In this document: one piece after another, positions 49,790 through 58,418 of the stretch | How the letters are laid out: every line of letters starts with the position of its first letter | How positions within the stretch are numbered: position 1 is the stretch's first letter | Origin: Vibrio hyugaensis | Lineage (GTDB): Bacteria; Pseudomonadota; Gammaproteobacteria; Enterobacterales; Vibrionaceae | Direction of reading: 5' to 3' | Assembly (NCBI RefSeq): GCF_002906655.1 | Contig: NZ_CP025794.1 | Coordinates: 620,001 to 684,000, forward strand | DNA length: 64,000 nucleotides | Program-made: the position numbers and the translations under genes | The notes under the pieces: generated by a model | What the model was told of the DNA's origin: nothing | Seen by the model: only the letters and a program-made list of their open reading frames with translations | The model's database searches: none

Positions 49790-50251
49790 TCAAATCCAGC
49801 GACGTACTTGATTCTTATAATCTAAATAGTCTTCACCAAACAATCGCTCTAATGCTCGCTCCTCTGGCTTAATTTGAAAGCGATTCATGTAAGCAACAAA
49901 CAATACGCCGCATAAGATAACACTGAGGTGTTGCCACCATAGCCCAATCGCAATGATGACAAGCAATAGCGCTACGTACATTGGATTACGTGTGTAAGCG
50001 AACACACCAGTATCCACCACCAACGAAGCAGTTTCTGGTTTTACTGGGTTAACGGTCGTCTTAGCTTTTCGAAACTCGTAAACACCAGCAATACCAACAA
50101 CCCCCGCGATCAAAATTAGCCCAGCGGTAACAAACTCAACAAACGGTACAGTAATTTTCATTTCTGGCATGGCTTCTTTCAACCAGTACATCAGGAGCAC
50201 CATCAACAAAAACAAAGCGACAGGTGGCACTTTAAGCTCAAGCTTTTTCAA
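49790..50251 (-). CDS. Isoprenylcysteine-carboxyl/phospholipid methyltransferase-like membrane protein
   Basis: 153 residues with four hydrophobic helices, methyltransferase family of the ICMT/PEMT type: GVFAYTRNPMYVALLLVIIAIGLWW and the C-terminal RFQIKPEERALERLFGEDYLDYKNQVRRWI are the conserved SAM-binding signature. Start TTG 50251 is chosen because AAGGA lies 8 nt upstream and ATG further up is out of frame. Single gene; the substrate is unknown. Confidence 0.82.
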   Translation of the reverse strand: MKKLELKVPPVALFLLMVLLMYWLKEAMPEMKITVPFVEFVTAGLILIAGVVGIAGVYEFRKAKTTVNPVKPETASLVVDTGVFAYTRNPMYVALLLVIIAIGLWWQHLSVILCGVLFVAYMNRFQIKPEERALERLFGEDYLDYKNQVRRWI

Positions 50252-50305
50252 TTTTCATATCCTTATGAAAGCGTCTGCGTGTCAAAAATGAACGCGAGTT
50301 ATAAG

Positions 50306-50338
50306 TGATAAAAAGCCCAGTAAAACTGGGCTTACGAA
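50306..50338 (-). terminator. Terminator after ydiJ
   Basis: AAGCCCAG / CTGGGCTT stem with a short loop a few bases past the ydiJ stop on the minus strand, followed by a T-rich tract. Confidence 0.75.
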
Positions 50339-50343
50339 GCTAT

Positions 50344-53300
50344 TTATACCAAGGTTAGCAAAGCTTGAACCGGATGCTTAGGTTTTACCCCTTCAAAGCG
50401 TTTGACTTGGCTTCGGCATGAGTAGCCAGTGATGAGACATCTTTCATTGTCTAACTTATCTAGATTTGGCTTCCAACTCAGGTCAAAGATATCCCGCGAC
50501 ATGGTTAGCTTATCCACTTCATGGCCAAATGTACCCGCCATACCACAACACCCGACAGGTACTGTATTTAATACCGCCCCAAAGTGAGCGAAAATAGCCC
50601 CCCACTCCTTCTCAGCATTTGGCATTTTGGTTTTCTCGGTACAATGCGCGAACAAGTACCAAGGTGCTTGCTCTTTCGACTCTAATGTCTGGAACTCGCC
50701 TAATCTTGGGTGGAGCCATTCATGGGCGGTCAACACATCAAAATCACCACGTTTACTGCCCAATACCTCGGCATATTCGTCTCGATAACAAAGTACCAAC
50801 GCAGGATCGACACCAACCATAGGGATATCCAAATCCGCAACCATCTCTAAGAACTTCGCAGTATCTTGTGCGGTGCTCTTGAATTGGCGTAAGAAGCCCT
50901 TAATGTGCTGTGCTTTGCCATTTGGTTTAAACGGTAACAACACTGGATTCATACCGAGCTTTCTGACGAGCTTGACGAAATCTTCCACTACTTCGGCATC
51001 GTAATAGCTGGTAAAAGGGTCTTGTACAATCAGTACATACTTTTGCTTATCTTCAGAAGGTAAACCACTCAACGCTTGCAGATCGTAAGCCGTAGTTAAC
51101 GTCTCTACTCGCTCTTTCAAGGCCGGTACAGACAGCAGCGGTGCATCAACATATCCGACTGTCGACGCAGTCAAACTTTGCACCCAAGATTGCTTAAGCA
51201 CACCATTTACTACACTCGGCGCTTTGGCCATCAATGGCAGCATGGATTCAATGTTCGATACCAAATAGTCTTTAACTGGACGTTGGTAACGTGAGTGATA
51301 AATATTAAGGAAGCGAGAACGGAAGCTCGGTACGTCAACTTTAATTGGACATTGGCTAGCACACGCTTTACACGCTAAACAGCCGTTCATGGCTTCATAC
51401 ACTTCATGAGAGAAGTCATACTCGTGGCGACGATTAATCGAATGGCGGACTCGGTCAATCATGGTTTTGATGGACGTTTTGTTTTCCAGAGTTTGTTTTT
51501 CTAGATCGAGAATATCGATGCCTTGCTCTGTTAGTTGGCGTAGCCATTCACGAACTAAACCCGCACGCCCTTTTGGCGAATGACGACGGTCTGCAGTGAC
51601 TTTCATTGAAGGACACATAGGCGAGCTGGTGTCGTAGTTAAAACACAAGCCGTTACCGTTACACTCCATCGCTTGCTTGAAGCTATCACGTACCTGAACA
51701 TCAATCTGACGATCGAAGTAACCACGTTTGGTATCGGTGACTTTGACAAGCTCTGCATCGCTATTTAGCGGCGTACAGATTTTGCCTGGGTTCATTTTGT
51801 TATGAGGGTCAAAAGCGGTTTTAACACGGCGCAATTCAGTAAAGAGTTCTTCACCAAAGAACTCAGGGCCATACTCAGAGCGGAAACCTTTACCGTGCTC
51901 GCCCCACATTAAACCACCGAATTTTGCCACCAACTTAACGACTTCATCTGAGATTTCATGCATCAACGTTTCTTGATGAGGGTCGCACAAATCCAATGCT
52001 GGGCGAACGTGAAGTACGCCTGCATCGACATGACCAAACATGCCGTAGTTAAGTGATTTTGCGTCGAGTAACTCGCGGAACTCAACGATAAAGTCCGCCA
52101 AGTTTTCCGGTGGCACACAGGTGTCCTCGGCAAACGCAACGGGTTTAGCACGCCCTTTCGCAGCGCCCAATAGACCCACGGCTTTTTTACGCATGTTGTA
52201 GATACGGCCAATACTCGCCACATCACTGCATACTTGGTAGCCAATGATGCCCGCTTCTTCCGTTTCTAGCATGCTATCGAGCTTAGCAGTCAAATATGCG
52301 ACTTGAGACGCAACTTCTTCTTCGTCTTGCCCTGCGTATTCCACCATATTGATACCAAGCATCTCTTTGTTTGGCACGTCGGTAATCAGGTCACTGACGG
52401 TATGCCAAACAATATCTTGTTTCGCAAGGTTTAGAACTTTTGAGTCTACGGTTTCTACCGACAACGCATTCGCTTCCACCATAAACGGGGCATTACGCAA
52501 TGCAGAATCAAAACTGTTGTATTTAACGTTAACCAAAGTACGAGCTTTGGGAATATGGGTTAGGTTGAGCTTAGCTTCTGTAATAAACGCTAATGAGCCT
52601 TCCGCACCACATAGAACTCGTGTGATATCGAAGCTATCAGTCTCTTCATCAAACGCATTTTTAAGGTCATAACCGGTTAAAAAGCGGTTTAACGGAGGGA
52701 ACTTGTCGTTGATTTGCTGGCGTTTGTCACGACACACAGATTCCGTTACACGCATTGCCGTGTCAGCAAATTCGCCTTCAGTCGGCAAACCATGAGAAAG
52801 GTCAGACTCTAAAATTGAACCATCGGCAAAAACGGCTTGAAGAGAAAGAACGTGATCAGACGTTTTACCGTATTTTAGCGAGCCTTGACCGGAAGCATCG
52901 GTATTGATCATACCACCAATCGTTGCCCGATTACTGGTCGATAAATCTGGGGAGAAGAAATAACCATAAGGACGAACGGCATCGTTCAATTGGTCTTTGA
53001 CGACACCCGTTTGAACACGAACCCATCCCTCTTGCTCGTTCACTTCTAAGACTTTGTTCATGTGGCGAGACAAATCAACCACAATGCCTTTGGTTAACGA
53101 CTGACCGTTAGTGCCAGTGCCACCACCACGAGGAGAGAACGTAATACGCTCATATTCCTCTTTGTTGCTCAATTTACCGATGAGCGAGACATCTTGGGTG
53201 GTTTTGGGGAGAACAACGGCCTGAGGGAGTTGCTGATAGACACTATTATCAGTGGCTACTGCGAGACGACTAGAGTACTGGCTTTCAATATCGCCAGTAA

Positions 53301-53379
53301 ACCCGGAGTGCTCGAGTTCTTTGAGAAAACTCAGAACGAGAGGATCGACATCCGTTTGCGAGTGTAATCTTGGTAACAT
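50344..53379 (-). CDS. ydiJ: FAD/4Fe-4S D-2-hydroxyacid dehydrogenase (YdiJ)
   Basis: 1011 residues (E. coli YdiJ 1018). The N-terminal FAD-binding PCMH domain (FSPRGGGTGTNGQSLTKG near residues 80-97) and C-terminal FAD-oxidase fold contain GEHGKGFRSEYGPEF. A ferredoxin-like Fe-S cluster CLACKACASQCPIKVD near residue 665 and a CCG-type domain ending GCCGMAGTFGHE complete it. In E. coli it oxidises D-2-hydroxyglutarate, passing electrons to the respiratory chain. Start ATG 53379 follows AGGAAG; an in-frame start ten codons upstream is less likely. Confidence 0.92.
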   Translation of the reverse strand: MLPRLHSQTDVDPLVLSFLKELEHSGFTGDIESQYSSRLAVATDNSVYQQLPQAVVLPKTTQDVSLIGKLSNKEEYERITFSPRGGGTGTNGQSLTKGIVVDLSRHMNKVLEVNEQEGWVRVQTGVVKDQLNDAVRPYGYFFSPDLSTSNRATIGGMINTDASGQGSLKYGKTSDHVLSLQAVFADGSILESDLSHGLPTEGEFADTAMRVTESVCRDKRQQINDKFPPLNRFLTGYDLKNAFDEETDSFDITRVLCGAEGSLAFITEAKLNLTHIPKARTLVNVKYNSFDSALRNAPFMVEANALSVETVDSKVLNLAKQDIVWHTVSDLITDVPNKEMLGINMVEYAGQDEEEVASQVAYLTAKLDSMLETEEAGIIGYQVCSDVASIGRIYNMRKKAVGLLGAAKGRAKPVAFAEDTCVPPENLADFIVEFRELLDAKSLNYGMFGHVDAGVLHVRPALDLCDPHQETLMHEISDEVVKLVAKFGGLMWGEHGKGFRSEYGPEFFGEELFTELRRVKTAFDPHNKMNPGKICTPLNSDAELVKVTDTKRGYFDRQIDVQVRDSFKQAMECNGNGLCFNYDTSSPMCPSMKVTADRRHSPKGRAGLVREWLRQLTEQGIDILDLEKQTLENKTSIKTMIDRVRHSINRRHEYDFSHEVYEAMNGCLACKACASQCPIKVDVPSFRSRFLNIYHSRYQRPVKDYLVSNIESMLPLMAKAPSVVNGVLKQSWVQSLTASTVGYVDAPLLSVPALKERVETLTTAYDLQALSGLPSEDKQKYVLIVQDPFTSYYDAEVVEDFVKLVRKLGMNPVLLPFKPNGKAQHIKGFLRQFKSTAQDTAKFLEMVADLDIPMVGVDPALVLCYRDEYAEVLGSKRGDFDVLTAHEWLHPRLGEFQTLESKEQAPWYLFAHCTEKTKMPNAEKEWGAIFAHFGAVLNTVPVGCCGMAGTFGHEVDKLTMSRDIFDLSWKPNLDKLDNERCLITGYSCRSQVKRFEGVKPKHPVQALLTLV

Positions 53380-53638
53380 TTGCTTCCTGCCCCTACTGCG
53401 CTGATCCAATCAGCTGCGGGTTATCTAATTTTTAGTCATCCACGCATTTTCGACCCGCAGCCATAAAACTGAGACCGAGACGAGGATGAAGTTGTTTTCT
53501 TTGAATTACGTCACTTTACAACATTTAAAAAGGCGTTCAAATCAGAATCTCTATACAAGATTTAAACTTATGCTTTATTTTTTAAGGCTTGATGCCTTAC
53601 ATTGAAGGGGAAATAGCCTTTCAATATGAGCTTTCAGG

Positions 53639-54322
53639 ATGAAAAAAAATAAAGTTGTAACCACTGAAGATATCCTTCTAAAACTTTGCCAGTCGGTTTC
53701 TGGCGTTCTTACTTCGGCAACCTCTTCTCAAGTTAACTACTCTGCAATGGTGCAAAAGATCAATAAAACCAGCCTCAAGCCGGATTTTGGTTGTTTTGTA
53801 CTGTTTGATGGTGGCTTCACGGGCCTTGTAGTGATTAACTTTACCGCAAAAGCGGCACTTGAGATCTACACCAACTACATGCGCAATATGGGCATGCCAG
53901 AAGAGGAACTGGCGATCTCACACACATCAGATGAAGTCGGTGATGTACTCGGTGAACTGATGAATCAGCTAGTGGGTGATTTCACGAACAAGATTCGTAA
54001 AGAGCTACAAACCAACATTACGCAGAACCAACCAAAAATGCTGTCGCTCAATAAGCAAGTGATTCTGCAAGTTGATACCAATCTCGATCGACCTCAAGCA
54101 CGCCGCGTGACCTTCTCAACAGCGAATAACAACATCTTCTACCTTGAGCTTGCGATGGACAAAACTGAATTTATCCAACTCGAAGAGTTTGAAGTGGCAG
54201 AAGATGAAAGCCCAGATGATATTTTAGAAGCCACTCGAAAAAGTATGGAAGACAAGAAAGCATCGGAAGCAGCCAGTTCCAAAAGCGATGCCGATGACCT
54301 ACTCGACCAACTCGGTTTGTAA
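53639..54322 (+). CDS. DUF3334 family protein (CheX-like)
   Basis: 227 residues, Vibrio/Shewanella DUF3334. The fold resembles CheX-type phosphatases: FTGLVVINFTAKAALEIYTNYM and SHTSDEVGDVLGELMNQLVGDF with the E-x-x-N-like helix used for aspartyl dephosphorylation in that group. The C-terminal tail (about 190-227) is acidic/serine-rich and likely disordered. A chemotaxis or flagellar-stator link is known only by family resemblance. It stands alone; a hairpin follows it. Confidence 0.78.
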   Translation: MKKNKVVTTEDILLKLCQSVSGVLTSATSSQVNYSAMVQKINKTSLKPDFGCFVLFDGGFTGLVVINFTAKAALEIYTNYMRNMGMPEEELAISHTSDEVGDVLGELMNQLVGDFTNKIRKELQTNITQNQPKMLSLNKQVILQVDTNLDRPQARRVTFSTANNNIFYLELAMDKTEFIQLEEFEVAEDESPDDILEATRKSMEDKKASEAASSKSDADDLLDQLGL

Positions 54323-54335
54323 TTCTACTTCGCAC

Positions 54336-54370
54336 CAAAGCCCCTATCATTAAAGGGGCTTTGTTTTTCT
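54336..54370 (+). terminator. Terminator after the DUF3334 gene
   Basis: CAAAGCCCCT / AGGGGCTTTG stem with a small loop, then TTTTT. Confidence 0.85.
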
Positions 54371-54464
54371 CGCTGCCTTTCTCCCACTCCCGTTATTCCG
54401 TTTTTGACTGAAAAAAGGTAATATATCCGACTTCCTAAATTTCCGTTCTCGTTATTGGTCGTCG

Positions 54465-55160
54465 ATGGATAAACAAAAAGCTCTGAAAAAAATCGCCAAG
54501 TGCTTAGAACTGGGCAACTCCGCCAACGTAAATGAGGCTGCAAATGCTATCAAGATGGCGCACCGCCTTATGCTTAAGTATGGCTTGGATAAAGATGATA
54601 TTGAGTTTATCAAAATGGGTAAAACTCAATCTTCGCATCTGCTGCCAGCAAACATCAGTTCAACGCTGTTGCGCGTGATTCGTGGCATCAATACCAAATT
54701 TGGTGTTGAAGCCGTCTTGTTGAATCACAAAGGGCTTAAACGCGTCGAATTTATCGGAGAGGCAGACCGCGCTATTTTCGCGGCCTTTGCGTTCGATATT
54801 ATCTACCGTGAAATGAACGAGAGCACCGGACAATTCCGCAATAGTTTTGCCGGTTCTGGTACCTCTTCAATGGAAGTAACGCGCCGCGTAAACTCATTTG
54901 TTTCTGGCTGGGTTGAAGGTGCGTTGGAAAAACTGCCTGTTATCTCTCCAGATGAAGAGTCAGCCAATAAAATCAATAATTACATTGATAAAGAATTTAA
55001 AAACATCGATCGCGAGACGTTCAAGCAACAGCTCAGAGAAGCGATGAAGAACCTCACTGCAGATTACGAAGTTGGGTTAAAAAAAGGTCGTAAGGTTTCC
55101 GTCAACCGTGGCGTTGGCGGTGAACAAGCGAGAAAGATGTTAGACAACCCGTCTAAATAA
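54465..55160 (+). CDS. DUF2786 family protein
   Basis: 231 residues; MDKQKALKKIAKCLELGNSANVNEAANAIKMAHRLMLKYGLD is the DUF2786 domain (residues ~1-42), followed by a DUF7168-like region and a helical tail. Such proteins occur in phages and chromosomes; function unknown, often suspected nucleic-acid association. No signal peptide. It is a single gene with no visible partner. Confidence 0.8.
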   Translation: MDKQKALKKIAKCLELGNSANVNEAANAIKMAHRLMLKYGLDKDDIEFIKMGKTQSSHLLPANISSTLLRVIRGINTKFGVEAVLLNHKGLKRVEFIGEADRAIFAAFAFDIIYREMNESTGQFRNSFAGSGTSSMEVTRRVNSFVSGWVEGALEKLPVISPDEESANKINNYIDKEFKNIDRETFKQQLREAMKNLTADYEVGLKKGRKVSVNRGVGGEQARKMLDNPSK

Positions 55161-55276
55161 TTGCACAAACGGTTATAACATCAGCAACTATAAGAAAAAG
55201 CTTACAAAGCTTCTATCAATCTGACGTTCGCATAACAAATATCAATACCTACTCATTCATAATTCGCATCCCATTA

Positions 55277-55296
55277 TGAGGCGCAATTGCGCCTCA
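55277..55296 (+). promoter_or_regulatory. 20-bp perfect palindrome in the leader of the OmpA-like lipoprotein gene
   Basis: TGAGGCGCAATTGCGCCTCA, GC-rich against an AT-rich background, 21 bp before the TTG start and not followed by a T tract. It may be a protein-binding site or an mRNA stem next to the ribosome site. Confidence 0.6.
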
Positions 55297-55316
55297 GCTT
55301 ATACGGAGATTTTCCC

Positions 55317-55985
55317 TTGAAAAAGATGTCTATTGCACTTGCGCTAGTGCTAGCTCTTACTGGCTGTCAAGCAACTCAACGCCAAAACGCAACCACAGGT
55401 GAATACGAGACTAACTCGACCACACAAGGTGCATTGATCGGTGCTATCGCTGGTGCGGCTATCGGTTTGGCAACAGGTGATGACGCAAAAGAACGTCGTA
55501 AACACGCTCTAATTGGTGCGGCTGCTGGCGGTGCTACTGGCGCAGGTGTTGGCTACTACTTCGATCAACAAGAAGCAGAGCTACGTCGCGCACTATTGAA
55601 TTCAGGTGTACAAGTAGAACGTGTTGGTGAAAACCAGCTGCTACTTCGCATGGAAAACGGTATTGGTTTCTCTTCAAGTTCTTACCAACTGGACGCAAGC
55701 ATCCACAACACACTACGTGGCGTTGCACGTATCCTCGTTGAATACCCAGATACAAGCCTTGTGATCGACGGTTACACGGACAGCACTGGTAGTGACTCTT
55801 ACAACCAAACACTGTCTGAGCGTCGTGCAGAATCGGTACGTCAGTTCCTAGTATCACAAAACGTAGCACCAGGTCGTGCAATTGCACGTGGCTACGGCGA
55901 GCGAAACCCAATTTGCTCTAACCAAACTTCTGAAGGTCGTGCTTGCAACCGCCGTGTTGAAATCCAGATCTTGCCACTGAAGTAA
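55317..55985 (+). CDS. OmpA-family lipoprotein with a glycine zipper
   Basis: 222 residues from TTG 55317, which CGGAGA precedes by 8 nt; the ATG at 55326 would be 17 nt away. Signal peptide with lipobox LTGC, lipidated Cys17. A glycine-zipper pair follows (ALIGAIAGAAIGLATG and ALIGAAAGGATGAGVGYYF) and then an OmpA-C peptidoglycan-binding domain (VIDGYTDSTGSDSYNQTLSERRAESV, ending YGERNPICSNQTSEGRACNRRVEI). YiaD/YfiB-type. Anchored in the outer membrane and bound to peptidoglycan; two Cys in the C-terminal loop likely bond. Confidence 0.88.
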   Translation: MKKMSIALALVLALTGCQATQRQNATTGEYETNSTTQGALIGAIAGAAIGLATGDDAKERRKHALIGAAAGGATGAGVGYYFDQQEAELRRALLNSGVQVERVGENQLLLRMENGIGFSSSSYQLDASIHNTLRGVARILVEYPDTSLVIDGYTDSTGSDSYNQTLSERRAESVRQFLVSQNVAPGRAIARGYGERNPICSNQTSEGRACNRRVEIQILPLK

Positions 55986-56025
55986 TTTGGTTGCACCATA
56001 TCGGTAATAATAACGGTTACCGGAG

Positions 56026-56052
56026 CAGGTCTAGCGAGGATCGCTAGACCTG
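56026..56052 (+). promoter_or_regulatory. Perfect 12-bp hairpin just before the J-domain gene
   Basis: CAGGTCTAGCGA / TCGCTAGACCTG with a GGA loop, ending 9 nt before the ATG with no T tract, so not a normal terminator. It could hide the ribosome site of the next gene. Confidence 0.6.
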
Positions 56053-56061
56053 ACACATCCC

Positions 56062-57042
56062 ATGTCATTTAGAACCACTGCCCTTTCCTTTACTTTAAGT
56101 GCCTTCGTAACAGGTACTGCCTTTGCTTCTCAAAGCCCGACGCAACCTGAAGACCAATTCGATTTAGCACAACAACTGGCACTAACACCTAATACAGACT
56201 CTCCTTCCGATGCCCGTTATTGGTTAGAACAGTCGGCTCATCAAGGCTATCTTCCTGCACAAAAGCAATTAGCGGAAGATTATGCTCGCGGCCTCACTGG
56301 TAACATTGATGACTCTCAAGCAATCTACTGGTTTACTTCGGTTGCGTTAAATGACCCTACTGACAGTGGTTTTCTACTAGCCGACTTTATCCAGCATCAT
56401 CAAACCGAGGTCACTAACGCTGACTTAGTTGATGCGTGGTATCAACTTTCTGCTCTTAAAAACCCACAAGCAGAAGAAGCTTACAACCAGTTTTTAGAAC
56501 AACGCTTTAATCAAATGCGAGCGAAGCAAGTTTCCGAGATCGTCGAGTTAGATAAAAAAGCAACGGTTGAGGAGAAACAAAAACAAACGAAAGGCCATGG
56601 TGAGCATAAAGCAGAACCCTCTCAGGCATGGTTTGCTTCAGGCGCTCTAGGGCTTGCGATTTTAGTAGGCGGAGGCCTATTTGGTTATCGTCGACACCAC
56701 CGTCAAACACAAATAAACGCAGCGAATGACGCTTCCAAGTCACTGCAGTTAGAAACACAAGTAAAAGAGTTGCAGTTTACGAATAAGCAACTCAAACGAC
56801 AGTTAGAAAAAGTATTTAAAGAGTTTAAGAAAGTAAAAAACCAATCAGACGGACAGAAATTGGTGGTTGCGTGTGCAATGTTTGGTTATACGCCACAAAC
56901 CATTCCTGACAGTAAAGCAGTGAAATTGCGCTACAGACAATTATCAAAACTCTATCACCCTGATTCTAGAGGCTCAGAAGAAGAGATGAAGCGTTTAAAT
57001 CAGGCGTTTAAAACCATTTCACAAAATGTTACAAAAGAGTAA
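56062..57042 (+). CDS. Membrane protein with Sel1-like repeats outside and a J-domain inside
   Basis: 326 residues. A signal-peptide-like N-terminus (1-22) is followed by a periplasmic Sel1-like repeat region (about 40-150: ARYWLEQSAHQGYLPAQKQLAEDYARG, then DSQAIYWFTSVALNDP) and one transmembrane helix (about 191-211, WFASGALGLAILVGGGLFGY). A short coiled coil follows (230-262), then a C-terminal J-domain with HPD at about 299-301 (RQLSKLYHPDSRGSEEEMKRLNQAF). Such a layout would let cytoplasmic DnaK be recruited to a membrane protein that senses the periplasm. No Shine-Dalgarno is visible. It is distinct from DjlA. Confidence 0.75.
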   Translation: MSFRTTALSFTLSAFVTGTAFASQSPTQPEDQFDLAQQLALTPNTDSPSDARYWLEQSAHQGYLPAQKQLAEDYARGLTGNIDDSQAIYWFTSVALNDPTDSGFLLADFIQHHQTEVTNADLVDAWYQLSALKNPQAEEAYNQFLEQRFNQMRAKQVSEIVELDKKATVEEKQKQTKGHGEHKAEPSQAWFASGALGLAILVGGGLFGYRRHHRQTQINAANDASKSLQLETQVKELQFTNKQLKRQLEKVFKEFKKVKNQSDGQKLVVACAMFGYTPQTIPDSKAVKLRYRQLSKLYHPDSRGSEEEMKRLNQAFKTISQNVTKE

Positions 57043-57220
57043 AAATAAGCCACGTACCTTTATCTTGCGAGCCTTTCAACCTCATAAATCAAGGCTCGCA
57101 ATCGATCTCCCTCTCAAACAAATTAACAGACATTTAACCTGACTATATTTTGTATGCCATAATGTTGGGCGAAAAATAACACCTAGCGACTCAAAATTTA
57201 TGTAGGTGGGGAGAAAATCA

Positions 57221-57406
57221 ATGTTCACTGAAGAAGGCACCTGTGACTGGTGTAAAAAACCTAGCTTTGTAACTCGTCATGATTATGTCGACGGCAAGTA
57301 CCATAGCTCATGCAAATCCTGCTACGACATCGCAAAAATCGATGTTCGCCTGTTTAACCAAGGCGAAATGCAAATGCGCGAACGCATGGCACAACGAGCA
57401 AGCTAA
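57221..57406 (+). CDS. Small zinc-ribbon-like protein
   Basis: 61 residues; two CxxC knuckles, Cys8/Cys11 (GTCDWCKK) and Cys31/Cys34 (SCKSCYD), fit a zinc ribbon. ATG 57221 follows GGGGAGA. The function is unknown; similar short proteins are often annotated only as hypothetical in Vibrio. A terminator follows. Confidence 0.7.
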   Translation: MFTEEGTCDWCKKPSFVTRHDYVDGKYHSSCKSCYDIAKIDVRLFNQGEMQMRERMAQRAS

Positions 57407-57436
57407 CAAGAGCAAATCAACGGAACTGATTTTCAA

Positions 57437-57464
57437 GAGCGCCTTTTTGTAAGGCGCTTTTTTG
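57437..57464 (+). terminator. Terminator after the small zinc-ribbon gene
   Basis: AGCGCCTT / AAGGCGCT stem with a TTTGT loop, then TTTTTT. Confidence 0.87.
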
Positions 57465-57672
57465 ATCCCACTTCAATACTTGTTTCATCGCGGTTTTCTA
57501 GAAGGAATTCATATTCCCTATCCCTCTGGTGCTTCTCAGTCTATTAATTAACCAATTAAAAACGATGTCACTTATTTCATAGTGAACACGATTGTTTTCC
57601 TAGTTACCGGGTCAAACCCTCGATTTATCTGGAGTATAGTTTTGTCGCTCAAACAAAAAAACAGGTGACCAT

Positions 57673-57960
57673 ATGTACACAGATGAAGCTGAAGCGTTCA
57701 TTGCTAGCCAGCCTCCTGAAGCCGTTGCAACTGGTGAGTTGATGGTTTTGAAAAATACAATTAAAAGAAAAGTCTCTGGCCCTAACAGAAGTCGATTATT
57801 GCGATTAGCAAACTCCGACCTTGGCAGTTTATGCTCCCGCGCCAATTCAGGTAACATCGAGCACATTCGCAGCATGTTCCAAACTATGGTGCAACTCGTT
57901 AGAGCGGGTAACCTTGGTCAATTTGAAACAGAAATCGCACGTGCAAAAACCGAATTCTAA
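57673..57960 (+). CDS. Unrecognised 95-residue protein
   Basis: Helical 95-residue protein with no domain that I recognise (MYTDEAEAFIASQPPEAVAT at the start; a basic KNTIKRKVSGPNRSRLLRL centre at about 26-45). AGGTGACC-like bases precede the ATG. Charge and length allow a DNA-associated or regulatory role, but that is not evidence. It is terminated by a clear hairpin and has no operon partner. Confidence 0.6.
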   Translation: MYTDEAEAFIASQPPEAVATGELMVLKNTIKRKVSGPNRSRLLRLANSDLGSLCSRANSGNIEHIRSMFQTMVQLVRAGNLGQFETEIARAKTEF

Positions 57961-57989
57961 CCATTATTAAACATCGATCCTTGTATTTT

Positions 57990-58020
57990 CAGGCTGCGTA
58001 TTCGCAGCCTGCTTTTTATC
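57990..58020 (+). terminator. Terminator after the 95-residue gene
   Basis: CAGGCTGCG / CGCAGCCTG stem with a TATT loop and TTTTT. Confidence 0.85.
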
Positions 58021-58111
58021 ATTTCCTGTAAAAGCAAAGCGCTTTCTTGAACGTTCTGCCTCTGCCTTTCTTGTTTTCTCTTCCTTTCTTCTCCCTCAAA
58101 AGCACTAACAC

Positions 58112-58222
58112 TACTGTGTGCCATCACGAAAAAGCACTGTATAAACCGGTTAAAACCACTGTATAGCTAGGCCGAAATTACTGTATATACAGTAGTAACC
58201 ACCTGTATATACAGCTCCGCAA
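58112..58222. repeat. Array of CTGTATA half-sites with a 22-bp period
   Basis: CTGTATA starts at 58137, 58159, 58181 and 58203, exactly 22 bp apart; a related CTGTGTG starts at 58114, 23 bp before. The last two extend to CTGTATATACAG. The 22-bp units otherwise differ. It lies about 200 bp before the SulA-like gene. Confidence 0.75.
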
Positions 58223-58381
58223 TGCAGGTGACCTCACATTTCACCATGTTTATCAAACATATCAAAAACTAAACTTTATATTTTAATTTCAACAACTTAG
58301 ACAAAAAACAAATCTTAAGTAAGGGAAAGTTTTTCAACTCCATTCATAAAAATCGGTTGATCAGGCATCAAAAACAAACTA

Positions 58382-58397
58382 CTGTATACACATACAG
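58382..58397 (+). promoter_or_regulatory. LexA box upstream of the SulA-like gene
   Basis: CTGTATACACATACAG fits CTGT-N8-ACAG, the gammaproteobacterial LexA consensus, 21 bp before the start codon, so SOS control is expected. Confidence 0.85.
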
Positions 58398-58418
58398 CAT
58401 GTATAAAGGAACAGTAAT

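Noticed and set aside
58112..58222. CRISPR-like array or simple LexA boxes.
   Set aside because: Only seven to twelve bases are shared per 22-bp unit, there are no long identical repeats with unique spacers, and the palindromic copies have an N4 core instead of the LexA N8 spacing.
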